Positions 10,603 through 21,530 of a stretch of 64,000 nucleotides of DNA are shown here, piece by piece (the stretch's first letter is position 1; every line of letters begins with the position of its first letter). The stretch spans positions 114,392,246-114,456,245 of the forward strand of contig CM056742.1 of NCBI GenBank assembly GCA_029851415.1. Reading direction: 5' to 3'. This DNA comes from Eretmocerus hayati. Its lineage: Eukaryota; Arthropoda; Insecta; Hymenoptera; Aphelinidae. The notes under the pieces are model-generated. The model made no database searches and had not been told where the DNA came from. It worked only from the letters and a program-made list of their open reading frames with translations. Position numbers and translations under genes: made by a program.

Positions 10603-12086
10603 TTAAAAATGCGCCCGCGAAAGACCCCCGATTCAAATCGATGTCACGTGACTCCTACGTCATTGGGGTAGTCGCCGATACACACACGCCAACCCGCGCG
10701 CGCGTTGGTGTTGCATACGAGTGACGGCTGCAAAATAACAAATCGGACCCGGCTTGTACTTCGCTCAAAACAATTTTTTGAACAAATTGAGGGTGAATTT
10801 CACTCATTAGCAGTTGCACCTAATCTTTTTCTACAACTGAGGTGCAGTGAGACCGCCTGTCATCACGTTTTTTGTGCATAGTGAAGTGAAGAAGGATGCA
10901 GGTTAGTGGGCTTTTGGAGCCACAATTTTGAGAGAGAGAGAATAGTCAGATCATCACTCGAAGTGGTATATCTGGCTCGTGAAATGAAGCAATAGTGGCA
11001 TAATATATGTGACTGTGGTGCATAATTTCCACATTGAATCATCGTTTCCTTCTTATTCACTTTCCTATCTGAGAATGTTGACATCCTTTGACGATGACCA
11101 ATGAAACTTTTCTTGTGATGCATCAGATAGAATCAAGTTGAGCGTATTCCATCCAACATTCAGTGAAGTAGTTGTGTGCTGTGTGTTCTGCTTCTAAGCA
11201 TCCAAATAATGAGTTGGGGCCTGGTGCCGACATCAAAAATGAGCACTCACCACTTCTAGCTTCCCAGTACCAGCTCATTATGCTGAGGCTGCGTTACTGG
11301 TTTAGTCAATCATAAACCTGCACATCAATTCTATTAAGAATGAATGGTAATCATTTTGAATCGCTTTTGTGGTTCTTACTGACTGAGCCAATTATCTAAC
11401 ACAGCCACAGCATAGTGATCTAGTACTAAGGAGCTAGAAATGGCAAGAGCTCAATTCTAATGGCAACACTTGGGCCCAACTCATCAATTGGATGCTTGGA
11501 GGCACAACAAACAGCAGACAACTACTACTCCACTGATTGTTTGATAGAGTACGCTCAATTTGATTCTGTCTGATGCATCACAAAAAGAGTTTCATTGGTC
11601 ATCGTCGAGGAAATTCAACATTCTCAGATAGGAAAGTGAATAAGAAGGAAACGATGATTCAATGTGGAAATTATTTACCACAGTCACATATATTATGCCA
11701 CTATTGCTTCATATCATGAGCCAGATAAAACTTTCAGCGATGATCTGACAATTTCCCATCTCAAAATTGTGCCTCCAAAAGCCCACTAACCTGCATCCTT
11801 CTCCACTTCACTATGCACAAAAAACGTGATAACAGGCGGTCTCACTGCACCTCAGTTGTAGTAAAAGGCCAGGAGCAACTGCTAATGGGGAAAATTCACC
11901 CTCAATTTATTCGAAAATCTGTTTTGAGCAAAATACAAGCCGGGTCCGATTTGTTATTTTGCAGCCGTCACACGTATGCAACACCAATGCGCGCGAGTTT
12001 GCATGTGTGTATCGGCGGCTACCCTAATGACGTAGGAGTCACGGGACAAAGATTTGAATCGGGGGTCTTTCGCGGGCGAATTTTAA
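10603..12086. mobile_element. 1.5-kb palindromic element, possible TTAA target duplication
   Basis: Nearly the whole element is two inverted arms of ~600-700 bp around a centre near 11340. Outer ends read CGCCCGCGAAAGACCCCCGA in both directions. TTAA lies just outside each end (10603-10606 and 12083-12086), which would fit a piggyBac-type duplication, but the surroundings are AT-rich. Minus frame 10863-11123 and plus frame 11813-12091 lie in opposite arms. No transposase is recognisable. Confidence 0.8.
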
Positions 12087-13957
12087 CATAAATAAATAAA
12101 TAGTTAATGGCCATGAAATAAAAAACTGTATTGTAACTTTGCTTATTTTGATGTGATCTTTCGATTAAAATAGGAATTATTTTTCATGCAAGTTCTCTAT
12201 TGAATGAAAACTTCTCGTGATTCGCCAGGCACCTGTGACAGACATTATAATGCGTCTTCAGACCCGCCGGTTTTCTCAGGAGAAATCCAGTGGTCTTTCG
12301 GGTCCATCGAGGCCTATTGCCGCGGTAATCTACCTTTCTGTCCACAGATCCATACCATCGGCTCCTCTCAGTTCAGGAGCTTAATCTGAGGTAGAAGTCT
12401 GTGGTTAGGTTTGTGGAAAGCGTGGCGTGCCGTTTCTAGGGGTAGTTTGTGTCCATTGAAATATCAGTTTCTATGAGATTCGGGCAAGAACGATCCAGCC
12501 TATGCATACTGCTGATGTACAAGGTTTCAATTTGCCTCCAAATGGCAAAAACTCATACCGAGGTATTCTTGTAACCCATAATTGTGTCCGTAGCTCGAAA
12601 ACGATCAGAAAAATGCGCTGTTCCGAGTTTAGATTGGTGATCAGCTGCTTCAAATACGTCAGAAATGACTTTTATCTTTCCCGATTCAAAAGCTCTTTCC
12701 AAGGGTCTATATGACTAACGCACCTTTTTGCTCACAAAATTGCAAAAAATAGTCATCGCACTTCGTTATTCCGACCTTTGCCTACGGCTAAGGCTGAGAA
12801 CCAATCTCTCAGAAGCGACCTACAACCTCATAAACATGGTACAAGATGTACTATTCTTTTCATCTCAGCTCAGATTCTATTGTCACCTTGTCACACAAAA
12901 AAGCTCAAAAATGGATTATAAATTGTGAGAAAATGCTAGACTAGCGAGTATTTTTCGATCGTGCCATGGCCTATTTTGAGTAGGGCAGTTAGTCGGGAAA
13001 GATATGCGAAAGTATGCAGGGTGAAAAGATTTGCTCGATCAATCAGTAGAGTTTCTACTTTTTACAATATTGCCGTCGGCGACAAAGCCACTCAGCATTA
13101 TTCTCGTCTCAACGCGCTCGTTATCCATTGTACACGCCATGCATGGCCATAGAGGCGAGCGAGCCTATACACTCGCTCTATGCACTTGCGAATATCTAAT
13201 CGAGTGTCATGAATCGGTCTCCCATTCTCATCCAATTTCTATAGTCAGGCGTGCGAAATTCAGTTGCAGAGCATGCTACACTGCGCGCAAAGCGGGACAC
13301 GCACGGGCATAAATCAGGAGTGATGTTTCGTCAGCTCGACGCCCCAGCGACGTATCGTATATGTTCCTTGAATCTCGGTGAGAGCTCCGTGTCGTTATCG
13401 ATCGCCGAAGATATTATGAATCTCACACAATTCCTCGTCCAGGCGCGGGCAGCGAGTCGCAAATGCCAATAAGGATCAGACATAGCTGTCGGGTTGCCTC
13501 CACACAGGCGTGAAATGGCTAGCTTTGAATCCAGATGTAGTATTGGTAGAGTTAGGTCGGCTTTTGTATCATTCACGTTCTTGTTCACTCAGTCTAACAC
13601 AAAAAACTCGGGAATGAAGCGAGTCCTCTCACTCTTTCGTTTGATGAATGACTCATGACCAGGAATAGTGAGAAACACAATATTATGACAGCGGTGCCAT
13701 ACACCCAATGCTAAATCTCCTAGATCCAACGGCAACCATCTGCATCTACAAGTAACTAGGTGTGTCCGTGCTTGCGGATAAAACGGGGCGAAGAGAATTT
13801 AGAGAGGAGTTGTGTAATTGCTCAAAGAGTTCGCACCATTACACTAAGGAACATGATTTGGGGTCGAAATGTCTCATTGACCAGATTACGATTTTCTTGT
13901 GTATTTTCCAGGGTAGAAAATGAGTTCGCAGTCCTTTGTTGACGGCCTGACTCCTTT
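12087..13957. other. unassigned, possibly unique DNA
   Basis: Mixed composition, with several short frames (for example 12502-12714, 13251-13472 and antisense 13331-13588) that lack domains. I found no repeat shared with the rest of the window. Confidence 0.35.
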
Positions 13958-14208
13958 TTAGATGTACACACCTGTCACTTCTAAGGTTCTCTCGAGATGA
14001 ATTTTATTTAAAAACGACACATGAAAGATAGTAATATCTTGGATCGGTTTCTCGTGATTTTGATTCGATTCTGTGGTCCGAAGTATGGAGGTTCCTGGAG
14101 ATGCCTGCGGAGCTATTCTTGCTTTGCTTTTTGATTTCACCAGAACATCAAAGTCATAATCTTTTCCCACTAAATTGGATATATCTCGAGTTTGGCTCAA
14201 GGTGATAC

Positions 14209-14983
14209 GGTTCCCGGTCTATCGCCCGATTCCATTCGCCCGATGGTCCACGCGCTCGAAGGACGTTTGCCAGATATACAATCGCCCGATCCCTTTTGCT
14301 CGACGCCATCCGCCCGATTGGAAGTTTGCCCGATGGCCTTTCGCCCTCCGGGACCATAACCCGATTGAAGAATAGAATAGAATAGCTGTAAAATGCAAAT
14401 TTATTGAATGCAGAGTCATTTATCACCATCCAGACTCAACAATAACTGTGACTTGTGGCAGGGCATAAATGAAAATCAATATGGTACGTTATAGTATCAA
14501 TATATATCAAAATCAATGCCACATAGCATAGTCAAATGGTAAAATTCATACCAAGTTTCAATATGTTGACTCAAGCAATGGTTATATTGTAGGACATTGC
14601 TTCCAGATATTGCAGTACTCGCCCATCATTTTTATATTCATTATAATCTTGTGCGATAGCACGAAGCCTCTCTTGCACCATAAACCATCGTCGTTTGGGA
14701 GTAGCCCTCACATTTTTACCAAGACCAAGCTCAACCGAGCAAGTTTCTGTGTCTCGATGTTCCTTTTGGAATTCTTTCAAACAAGAATAGAAATCAGGAT
14801 GTTTCTTACCCACTACCAGTGCAAATCTGTGATTCCATCCTTTACTTGAATAGTTCGTCTTGTGTTGGCCATGAATTACAGCTTCATATTGATTCCAGAG
14901 GCTGATGGGATAGAGAGGTGGAGTTACTCTCGTCGGGCGTGTGGACCATCGGGCGCGTGGAATCGGGCGATTGTACGGGAATC
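14209..14983 (-). mobile_element. internally deleted MULE (Mutator-like) element
   Basis: The insert is 775 bp with terminal inverted repeats of ~50 bp: G[G/A]TTCCCG at the ends, then ATCGCCCGATTCCA and CGCCCGATGGTCCAC in both orientations. Extra CGCCCGAT motifs continue at the left. Three facts place it in the MULE superfamily: a 9-bp duplication, long TIRs, and a minus-strand transposase C-terminal remnant. Only the last ~115 codons remain, joined almost directly to the right TIR, so the copy cannot move by itself. Confidence 0.8.
14571..14916 (-). pseudogene. MULE transposase C-terminal fragment
   Basis: On the minus strand from about 14916 the frame reads LWNQYEAVIHGQ, then KTNYSSKGWNHRF, then VGKKHPDFYSCLKEFQKEH, and ends QYLEAMSYN before a stop at 14571. 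This matches the conserved end of insect MULE transposases, in which 'MWN..' is followed by RTNN..EGWH..F, then a HPDF..FL..L..EQ segment, a K/R-rich stretch and YL..I.HN. The family protein is normally several hundred residues with a DDE-type domain, of which nothing is present here. The first methionine in frame (14813) is internal and not a start. This is the clearest DNA-transposon protein trace in the window. Confidence 0.75.
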
Positions 14984-16205
14984 AGGTAATACTACGTCAT
15001 TTGTACTATTCAAAAGATCTTGGAAAAACCTATCGAAAATGAACTTGGAGATTTTCTTAAGCTATTTCAGGCTTTAATCGTGCAATATTCGGAAAAATCA
15101 GGCTAGCCTGACAATCTCAAAGAGCAATTTTTTTAACTTCTCAAATGTATGATTGCTCATGCAAAATTGCACGATCTTTGTGATGAGACTAGTCTGAAGT
15201 TGTTTTTTTACTGTTTCATGAGATTTTTGCTCAATTTTCTGACTTTTTATTCTCTGACCAAACAGAGAACGGAGATTCCTATGCATGCGCGTTATTTGCC
15301 GGATTTCTAAGTAGTTCCAATCGATAGCTGAGGAAAATTTCTTCAAAATGAACTCTTGCAAGAGTCAATTTCATGTTCCGTGTCAGTAACTACGGCAGTC
15401 TAATTGAAAAAGAAGAATGGCCAGAGCGAGGTCACCTATCTATCGTGAACTAGAGCCTCGAGGCCTTCTCTTGCATCCATGCTGTCAGTGGTGTAATAAT
15501 TATTAATAATAATCTAGATGTCTGAAGAACCGTGTAACTTCAGTTTCAGTCAATCAAATTGAGTTCCGCAAGGGTCATTTTGAAGGAAATTTCCTCAGCT
15601 TTCGATTCGAACTACTTCGAGATTCGGCGAACCACGCGCATGCGCAGGAACCCCTGTTTCCTGATTGGTCGGAGAATAAATAATCAGAAAATTGACCAAA
15701 AAATTCATAAAACAGTAAGGAAACAACTTCGGACTAGTTTCATCGCAAAGATCGTGCAATTTCGCACAAGAAATCATACCTCTGAAAAGATAAAAAAATG
15801 CTCCTTGAGATTATCAGGCAAGCCTGATTTTTCCGGATTTTCACTGATCAGAGCCTGTAACAGCTGAATGAAAATCTTCAAGGTCGTTTTCGATAGGTTC
15901 TTCCAAGATCTTTCGAATGGTGCAAACTACGTAGCATTAATTTGAGCCAAACTCGAGATAGACCGAATTCAGTAGAGAATGATCATGATTTTGATGCTTT
16001 GGTGGAATCAAAAGACGAAACAGAAATAGCTTCGCAGGTGTCTCCAAAATTTTTTGGGACCCGGCAGTGGGTGGAATTTTTATATCACGGACTACAGAAT
16101 CGAATCAAAACCACAAGATACCAATCGGAGACATCACTATTTCCCATATGTCGTTTTTAAATGGAATCCACCTCGACTCAGACAAAATCCCAAGGTGGAA
16201 GATCA

Positions 16206-17440
16206 AAACGGAACCCGAGTTGCTTTCAGATGGTGATTTTTTGTCGGCAACACATATTTGGGTACCACGCTCACGCGGAAGTTTTTCCTTGCTATTTTCA
16301 AACTGCAAATATTATTGTTTGGGTGGTCGCTGGTTTCCATTCCGTGAATCGTGAAAAGAGTTGATGACGTGTAATACTGCGCGGACGATAATGAGATGCT
16401 AGACTCCATCACGGCATCAGATGTAGGTATGGCGCGGAGAATTTCGGTGTGCCTTCTCACATTACATCAATTTACACCCTATAACATTCATCTACATTTA
16501 TCATGGTATGTCGACATCCGGCGCTAAGAAGTTGAGATTCGGGTAGCGAGCAGAACTCGTCACCATCTGGTGGAGTGAGATCAAAACGTGTAAGTCGCGA
16601 ATGGCATGGCGCAGCGAAGATGAGTGAGAGGATACGCCGATTACGGCATAAAGCTATGGATATAAGGTAAGTCTGCAATTCATCTTGATTGAATTACTTT
16701 GATTCGATGAATTTGCATGATTCTGGAGATATACACGCTGCGGTATGCTTCGAACATGTCTGCAAAATTTGGTGATAAACGGTCCGGTAGTTTCTTCAAG
16801 TAAAGGTGCGAAAAAGCTGGTCCAAGTCACGGTGAACAAAGGGACTTTGCCCTAGTGAACATCTTACCGGTATGACGACAACCCAACAAGTATCTTTAAT
16901 CTCTATACCCCCTGGCTTTCCTCGAGTGGTACTCATTACGCGTGTTCCGCTCCTGCATCCCGGGTATCGTTCATTACATTATACTATCATGCTCATAATG
17001 TTAATTATGAAGACGCACCACCGTGGCTTGGGATCGTCATCTTCTGCATGAGCATTGCAACCAGCTGCAGAGTATGTTTATCACTCATTCTGGAATTCGG
17101 CATGCCTGTGCATTAGAATGACACTTATTTCCCGACTATTCTATATCGGTAGGAATACCCTCTAGATTTCATCTTTATGATAAAAGGGAGTGAAAGAAAT
17201 TTCCTGCAGATTTTTTACACAGTTTTAATAACGCCGCATCGCACATGCATTCTTAGTTTTGGAGCCAATTTTTGTTTTCGTTGATAATCGTCTGCTTAAC
17301 TTTTTCAGCTAGCGGAGGTCAAAGTCTCGCTCCAATTTTACAGTGAACACATTTCTCACGTAGAATTTTGACGACAAATACGAGGAACGAAGAGGAGTCT
17401 GAAGATGTATACCTTGTGGTGATGGGCAAATTTGATGAGT
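16206..17440. other. unassigned DNA with one candidate splice donor
   Basis: Overlapping short frames in several registers continue from the foldback. At 16668 a strong donor (ATATAAG followed by GTAAGTC) follows an ATG-led stretch MSERIRRLRHKAMDI beginning near 16620. This could be a first exon or chance. No other repeat or domain was seen. Confidence 0.3.
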
Positions 17441-17550
17441 ATATCCACAACGCCACTCACCTTTCAGTGAAAACAGTCCAGGCAGATAACACAACCACTG
17501 AAATTGTCGTGCCTGAGTTCCAAACCGCTCTTTGAGCCCCAATAGTCATT

Positions 17551-18330
17551 CCCAAGTTCGATGGCAACTATTAAGATCGACTCATATTCCGTGACCTTTT
17601 TACAGCAACCGATATTAATGGGAATAATGGTTACAATGATGCTATTGAATTATACTACCTGAGATCTCATCTCACTGGTGATGTTGAGTCGCTTATTCAA
17701 GGTATCACTCTTGATGAGGACAATTTTGAGCAAACTTGTGATGAGATCAAGATTTCGCACGATACTAAACGTAGAATGGTGAATAATCAACTCAAAGAAT
17801 TTTTCTTTCATGGTATACTCAAGATCAAAATAGATCAGAATAGATCAGCTGCTGAACTCAAAGCATAGATCGATGGTACAAATGATCTATAGATGGTTTT
17901 GAGTACCATAAAATGGCCAACCGATCAATGGAATGATTTGATAGTATTCATCACCGCTAGTTGTCTAGATGAAAATCTCGAGCTTTGTGTCAAACGTCGC
18001 TTGGAGAATCCACAGCCTCTCCCACACTTGCTCAGATGAAGTTTTTTCTCAAAACTAGATTGAGTGCCTGAGAATCTATTGAAAGCAGCGAAGCGCTGAC
18101 TATCCTTTCCATTTTTGATTCGAAATGAAATAAGCCTCCTCAAAAGTCTCAGAAGTATAATTTCTTCTCAAACCAATCCTCTGGAGCGAGAGTTTATCAT
18201 ACTGCTCAAGAATTTCAAAAGTCAATAAGTGCTGCCGATTTTGCGTAATTCTCCTCAAGTTGTTCAACTTCAATTTTTGCTTTGCCACTCAATCTAGGTG
18301 TGAAGTTGAATTTAGATGCTCTGATAATAT
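17551..18330 (+). pseudogene. BEL/Pao gag-like domain (DUF1759 type), broken
   Basis: The frame reads PKFDGNY, stop, DRLIFRDLFTA, then ELYYLRSHLTGDVESLIQGI, KRRMVNNQLKEFF and WPTDQWNDLIVFI. In BEL/Pao gag proteins the same order holds: a PKF.G....F.DLF opening, a YL...L.G.A..LI helix, an R..L....L segment and a P...W...L.F motif. In-frame stops occur after NY, after LKA, after NDL and after PHLLR. A possible N-terminal lead-in (..TTEIVVPEFQ) lies just upstream. The remainder to 18330 is too decayed to assign. Confidence 0.75.
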
Positions 18331-18714
18331 TTTGAAGGGTTGGCTTTAGTTGGGTCATTATATAGGAGTATCACATCACCCGTCACTCCAGATTCCGAGG
18401 AAAGATCTCCGTGGATCACGTCGAATTGGCTTACGAGACTGTCGAAAATTGCGACCCCTGAATTTGCCGTCCAGATGAAGAGAATCCAAAGTCTTATGCA
18501 TCTCGTTCCCGATGCTCTTCAGGTAGGTTGCGACGTGGGAAATTCTCTGTGGGTTTCTGTCTATGCTTCACATTGACAAACGAATGCAGGCAAAACAAGC
18601 CAACTCTCCACCTTTTAACTTTCTGATTTCTCCGAGTTCGAAGCCATTCCAGACCAACCCTGAATCCCATAGTCACGTGATTTACTGTAGCTCTCAACGC
18701 ACAGCCATGTAAGC

Positions 18715-19010
18715 CCAATACAGTATCGATAGTTACAGCTTGGGCGCGCGTAGTCAATTCTGCCGGAGAGGTTATATTGGCCCATGCACGCATCGATCAG
18801 TGTGCTGAGAGCCCTTTCACATCTAAGTCATTATGCCAACGAATGAAATTATTCAAAAAACTTGTTTCTGTACCTGTGCAGGCTTCCGAGGGAAAGCAAT
18901 CCTACGCCAACGGAGAGGCAGAGTGCACTATCCAACTACCCTTCGATTCATCGTTCATGACTCAACTCCAAGCGCTCGTCATCAAGCAGGTGACCAGTTG
19001 TCGGCCTCGA
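18715..19010 (+). pseudogene. BEL/Pao aspartic protease fragment
   Basis: A frame from about 18720 reads TVSIVTAWARVVNSAGE and then HARIDQCAESPFTSKSLCQR, ending ..FMTQLQALVIKQVTS. The family pattern is 'LLATA...V.D..G....ARALLDQGSQ.SFIT..L..RL', followed by a V.L...S...... ALVL..LTS strand. The catalytic LLDSG/LLDQG region is degraded to RIDQCAES, so activity is unlikely. It lies between the gag-like and RT pieces, as expected. Confidence 0.65.
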
Positions 19011-19204
19011 ATTGGAGGACGAGCTGACGCCTGAAATCACACCTTCTACGGGACCCAAAATGGAGGAGTTTGGGGCAGCAGAGGCTCTCCTAATCAACCT
19101 ATTGCGTCCAAGACCAAGTTCGATTGAATTCCCTTTGAATCCACTGACGGCACCAGGCATCTTCTCATGCAATCCACCAGGCTTCACTGTGCCGCAGATG
19201 CGGA

Positions 19205-19780
19205 AATCGGTGACCTTGTGAAGTGGTTCTGACATCAATAACAGCGCTGTTAGGACCACTTTAAAGCCACGTATTCCAGAGCTACCGATGGCCGTTATAC
19301 TGTGAGGTTGCCTTTGCGCTATGATATTCAATCCTTGAATCTTAGAGAATCTATGATCCCTACCAAAACGCTTCTCTTCAAACTAGAGGAGAGGTTATCG
19401 CATGATTGTGAGTCATCCCAAGCTTATCATTCCTTCTTTGATGAATATGAGACACTTGGGCATATGTCACCCTACATCGGTGTTAATGATCTCATTGATC
19501 TATCGTACCATTTTCCTCGCCCCATCACGGATTCCTCGAAGAAAGTAGCTCCACAATCAAGTTGAGATCAGTTTTTGCTGTATCGGACAAAACCAAGTGT
19601 GGCATTCCAGTGAATGATCTGTTATCAGTCGGACCAAACCTTTCACCTGAATTGCCCACCATACTGTCAAATTGGTGCAATTATAAGTTCGTTTTTACAG
19701 CTGATAGAAATGATTTGACAAGTGTGGATTCACGAATAAGGTCGTGCATTACAATCGATCTCACGGCGTAAAAAGCCTTC
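19205..19780 (+). pseudogene. BEL/Pao reverse transcriptase, N-terminal part
   Basis: DHFKATYSR-TDGRYTVRLPLR (about 19250-19320) leads to SLNLRESMIPTKTLLFKLEE, then HSFFDEYETLGHMSP. After a frame change comes LRSVFAVSDKTKCGIPVNDL, then GPNLSPELPTIL and KFVFTAD. These correspond to the BEL/Pao GRY.V.LP, ..A...L..E.L, F..EY...GHM and RVVFDAS..T..G.SLND.L..GP.L..L....AD blocks. The next block (catalytic YVDD) is absent. Several frames are needed to read it. Confidence 0.75.
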
Positions 19781-19932
19781 AAAGCCAGTTTCGATTTTCC
19801 TATCGAATACCATTACCTCTGATGTTGGTCCAAGTCCTTACCAAGCGAACCGTGTCAGAGTGCAGCTAGCTGAAAATGGACATAACACTTCTCCAACTGG
19901 CTCAGTTGCCCTCACACGGTGATCCTGAAGCC

Positions 19933-21217
19933 GGGAAAAGATGGACAAAAATTACGAAAAAAACTGAGCACGCTATCATTTCCCTTGCAATTTTCCACTG
20001 AAGAATTCATTTTCACCCAAATAGAATCTGCTTCCGCCTTATATAGTGACGATGGATTGTCTTTTTGCATTTGAACCGATGTAATTTCATCCTTATTCCA
20101 GCCTTCGAGGGTCATCTTTCACGGCAAAGCCTCTAACTTCGGCCCACTCAATTATTCTTCAACGTATCTTGACTCATTTCGTAGACATGGAAAAGAGCTT
20201 GAAAATGAATCGAGGTACGTAGAGTTTCGAATCTTCAGAGCTGATATATGCCATTTTCGACGAGTATGAATTTCGTTGCCCGAAAGCACACTATCCTTTT
20301 GCTATGACGAATCGAGGGTTCTCGAACCTCTAACTCCGGCGCATCTTAGTAATCTTCAATGTACCTCAACTCATTTCAGAACTAATCACTAAATCGTCAC
20401 AATAAGTTGTAGTGCGTTGAATTTGAGTGAGTGAAGAGCAGAATTCGCCACGAGAATGGAGTATAGATGTCGTTTTCCGGAGACAAAATCAAGCATTCTC
20501 GAGCTCGGGATTCTAGTACATATGTATCCATAGTTTTTCGTTTGGTCCGGATTACCTTCAACTGAGTCACATACAACTAGGAAACAAGACAAGGTGAATG
20601 AAAAAATAGTCTCGAAAATATGTATTTACACCGGAGTTGCAAACTCGAGAAGGCTCGAACCTGTCTCTGGAAAACGACATCTATGCTCCATTCTCATGGA
20701 GAATGTTGCTCCTAATACACCCAAACTCAACGCACAATAATTAATTGTGAAGATTTTGTGATTAGTTTTGAAATAAGCTGAGGTACGTTGGGGAATACTG
20801 AGATGTGCCGCCGGAGTTAGAGGCTCGAGAAGCCTCGATTTGTCATAGGAGAAGGATAGTGTGCTTTCGGAAAATGAAATTCATACTCTTCGAAAATGGC
20901 ATATATTAGCTCTGGTGATTTGAAACTCAAGGTACTTCAGCTCATTTTCAAGCTCTTGTGTATATCTACGAAATGAATTTAACATACGTTGAAAAATAAT
21001 TGAGTGGGTCAGAGTTAGAGGTTTTACAGTGAAGGATGACCCTCGAGGGCTGGGATTAGGCTGAAATTGCATTGGTTCCAATGCAAGAATACAATCCATT
21101 TTCGCATTATAAGGCGGAAGCAGATCCAATCTTGGTGAAAATGAATTCTTTAATAAAAATTTGCAAGGGAAATGATAACATGCTCAGTTTTTCCGTCTTT
21201 TTTGTCCATCTCCTTCC
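19933..21217. mobile_element. 1.3-kb palindromic element inside the BEL/Pao remnant
   Basis: Two inverted arms of ~600 bp meet near 20600. Outer ends read GAAAAGATGGACAAAAA and, reverse-complemented on the right, GAAGGAGATGGACAAAAAA. Shared internal blocks include AATTCATTTTCACC, TTATA.TG.CG.A....ATTGT, TTCGAGGGTCAT and ACGACATCTATGCTCCATTC. Short degenerate motifs of the form GTAC.TCAGCTCATTT recur and also occur in the 34-35 kb element. The BEL/Pao RT reading resumes directly after its right end. Confidence 0.8.
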
Positions 21218-21510
21218 AATTGATTGATGTCTGCAAATCACGTAAATCCACCTCGGAAAAATGGATATCAAAAGATTCTCGATTACTTGCTGATTCGCCC
21301 GCAGATATGTTAGCCAAAGTTCCATCATCTGATTGCCCCAGTCTTCTGAATTCTGAAAATGATTCTGTTTCCTCAATCCATGGTCTTCATTGGTTCCCCA
21401 GTGAAGATGTGTTCAAGTTTGATCCGATTGATGTAGATAACCCAATTCCTTTTACGAAAAGGTCCATCTTGTCCCGAATAGGGACAATATTGAATATGAA
21501 TAATATTCGT
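21215..21510 (+). pseudogene. BEL/Pao reverse transcriptase, C-terminal part
   Basis: From about 21215 the frame reads FQLIDVCKSRKSTSEKWISK, DSRLLADSP, SIHGLHWFPSEDVFKF and PFTKRSILSRIG. In BEL/Pao this is the post-YVDD region: 'L..LL...GF.LRKW.SN...LL..IP', '.LGL.W.P..D.F.F' and 'TKR..LS.IA..FDPLG'. The frame remains open to 21663, but after SRIG I no longer recognise the family. About 100 or more residues between the two RT parts are missing. Confidence 0.75.
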
Positions 21511-21530
21511 GATGTGACGACTTATCAAAT

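Larger units (their letters stand above)
14200..14992. repeat. 9-bp target-site duplication bracketing the MULE
   Basis: AGGTGATAC (14200-14208) and AGGTAATAC (14984-14992) flank the insert with one mismatch. The uninterrupted opposite arm of the host foldback has one related site (reverse-complemented ATTAATGC followed by TACGTAG), which confirms that the insert is extra. Confidence 0.75.
13958..16205. mobile_element. large foldback element split by a MULE insertion
   Basis: The left arm is 13958-14199 plus 14993-15375. The right arm is about 15555-16205. Shared blocks include GTCGTTTTTAAAT, ACTACAGAATCGAATC, GAGTTTGGCTCAA, AAGATCTTGG, GCGCATGCGCA and CTTGCAAGAGTCA-like text near the inner edge. 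Both arms keep related frames (minus 13958-14200 and plus 15942-16160 start MSQTRD; minus 15098-15361 and plus 15559-15867 match in register). I do not recognise the product, and divergence looks close to neutral. Confidence 0.85.
17441..21530 (+). mobile_element. degenerate BEL/Pao LTR retrotransposon, interrupted
   Basis: Pieces of the BEL/Pao polyprotein occur in the family's usual order on the plus strand: gag-like (17551-18036), aspartic protease (about 18715-19000), linker and start of reverse transcriptase (about 19205-19780), then the post-catalytic RT segment (21215-21500). A 1.3-kb palindrome sits at 19933-21217. Stops and frameshifts are scattered throughout. I could not find the YxDD core, RNase H, integrase or either LTR, so this is an old internal fragment. 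Confidence 0.8.

Noticed and set aside
10863..12091. Frames on opposite strands (86 and 92 codons)
   Set aside because: They lie in opposite arms of the 1.5-kb palindrome and show no domain, so they are not counted as genes.
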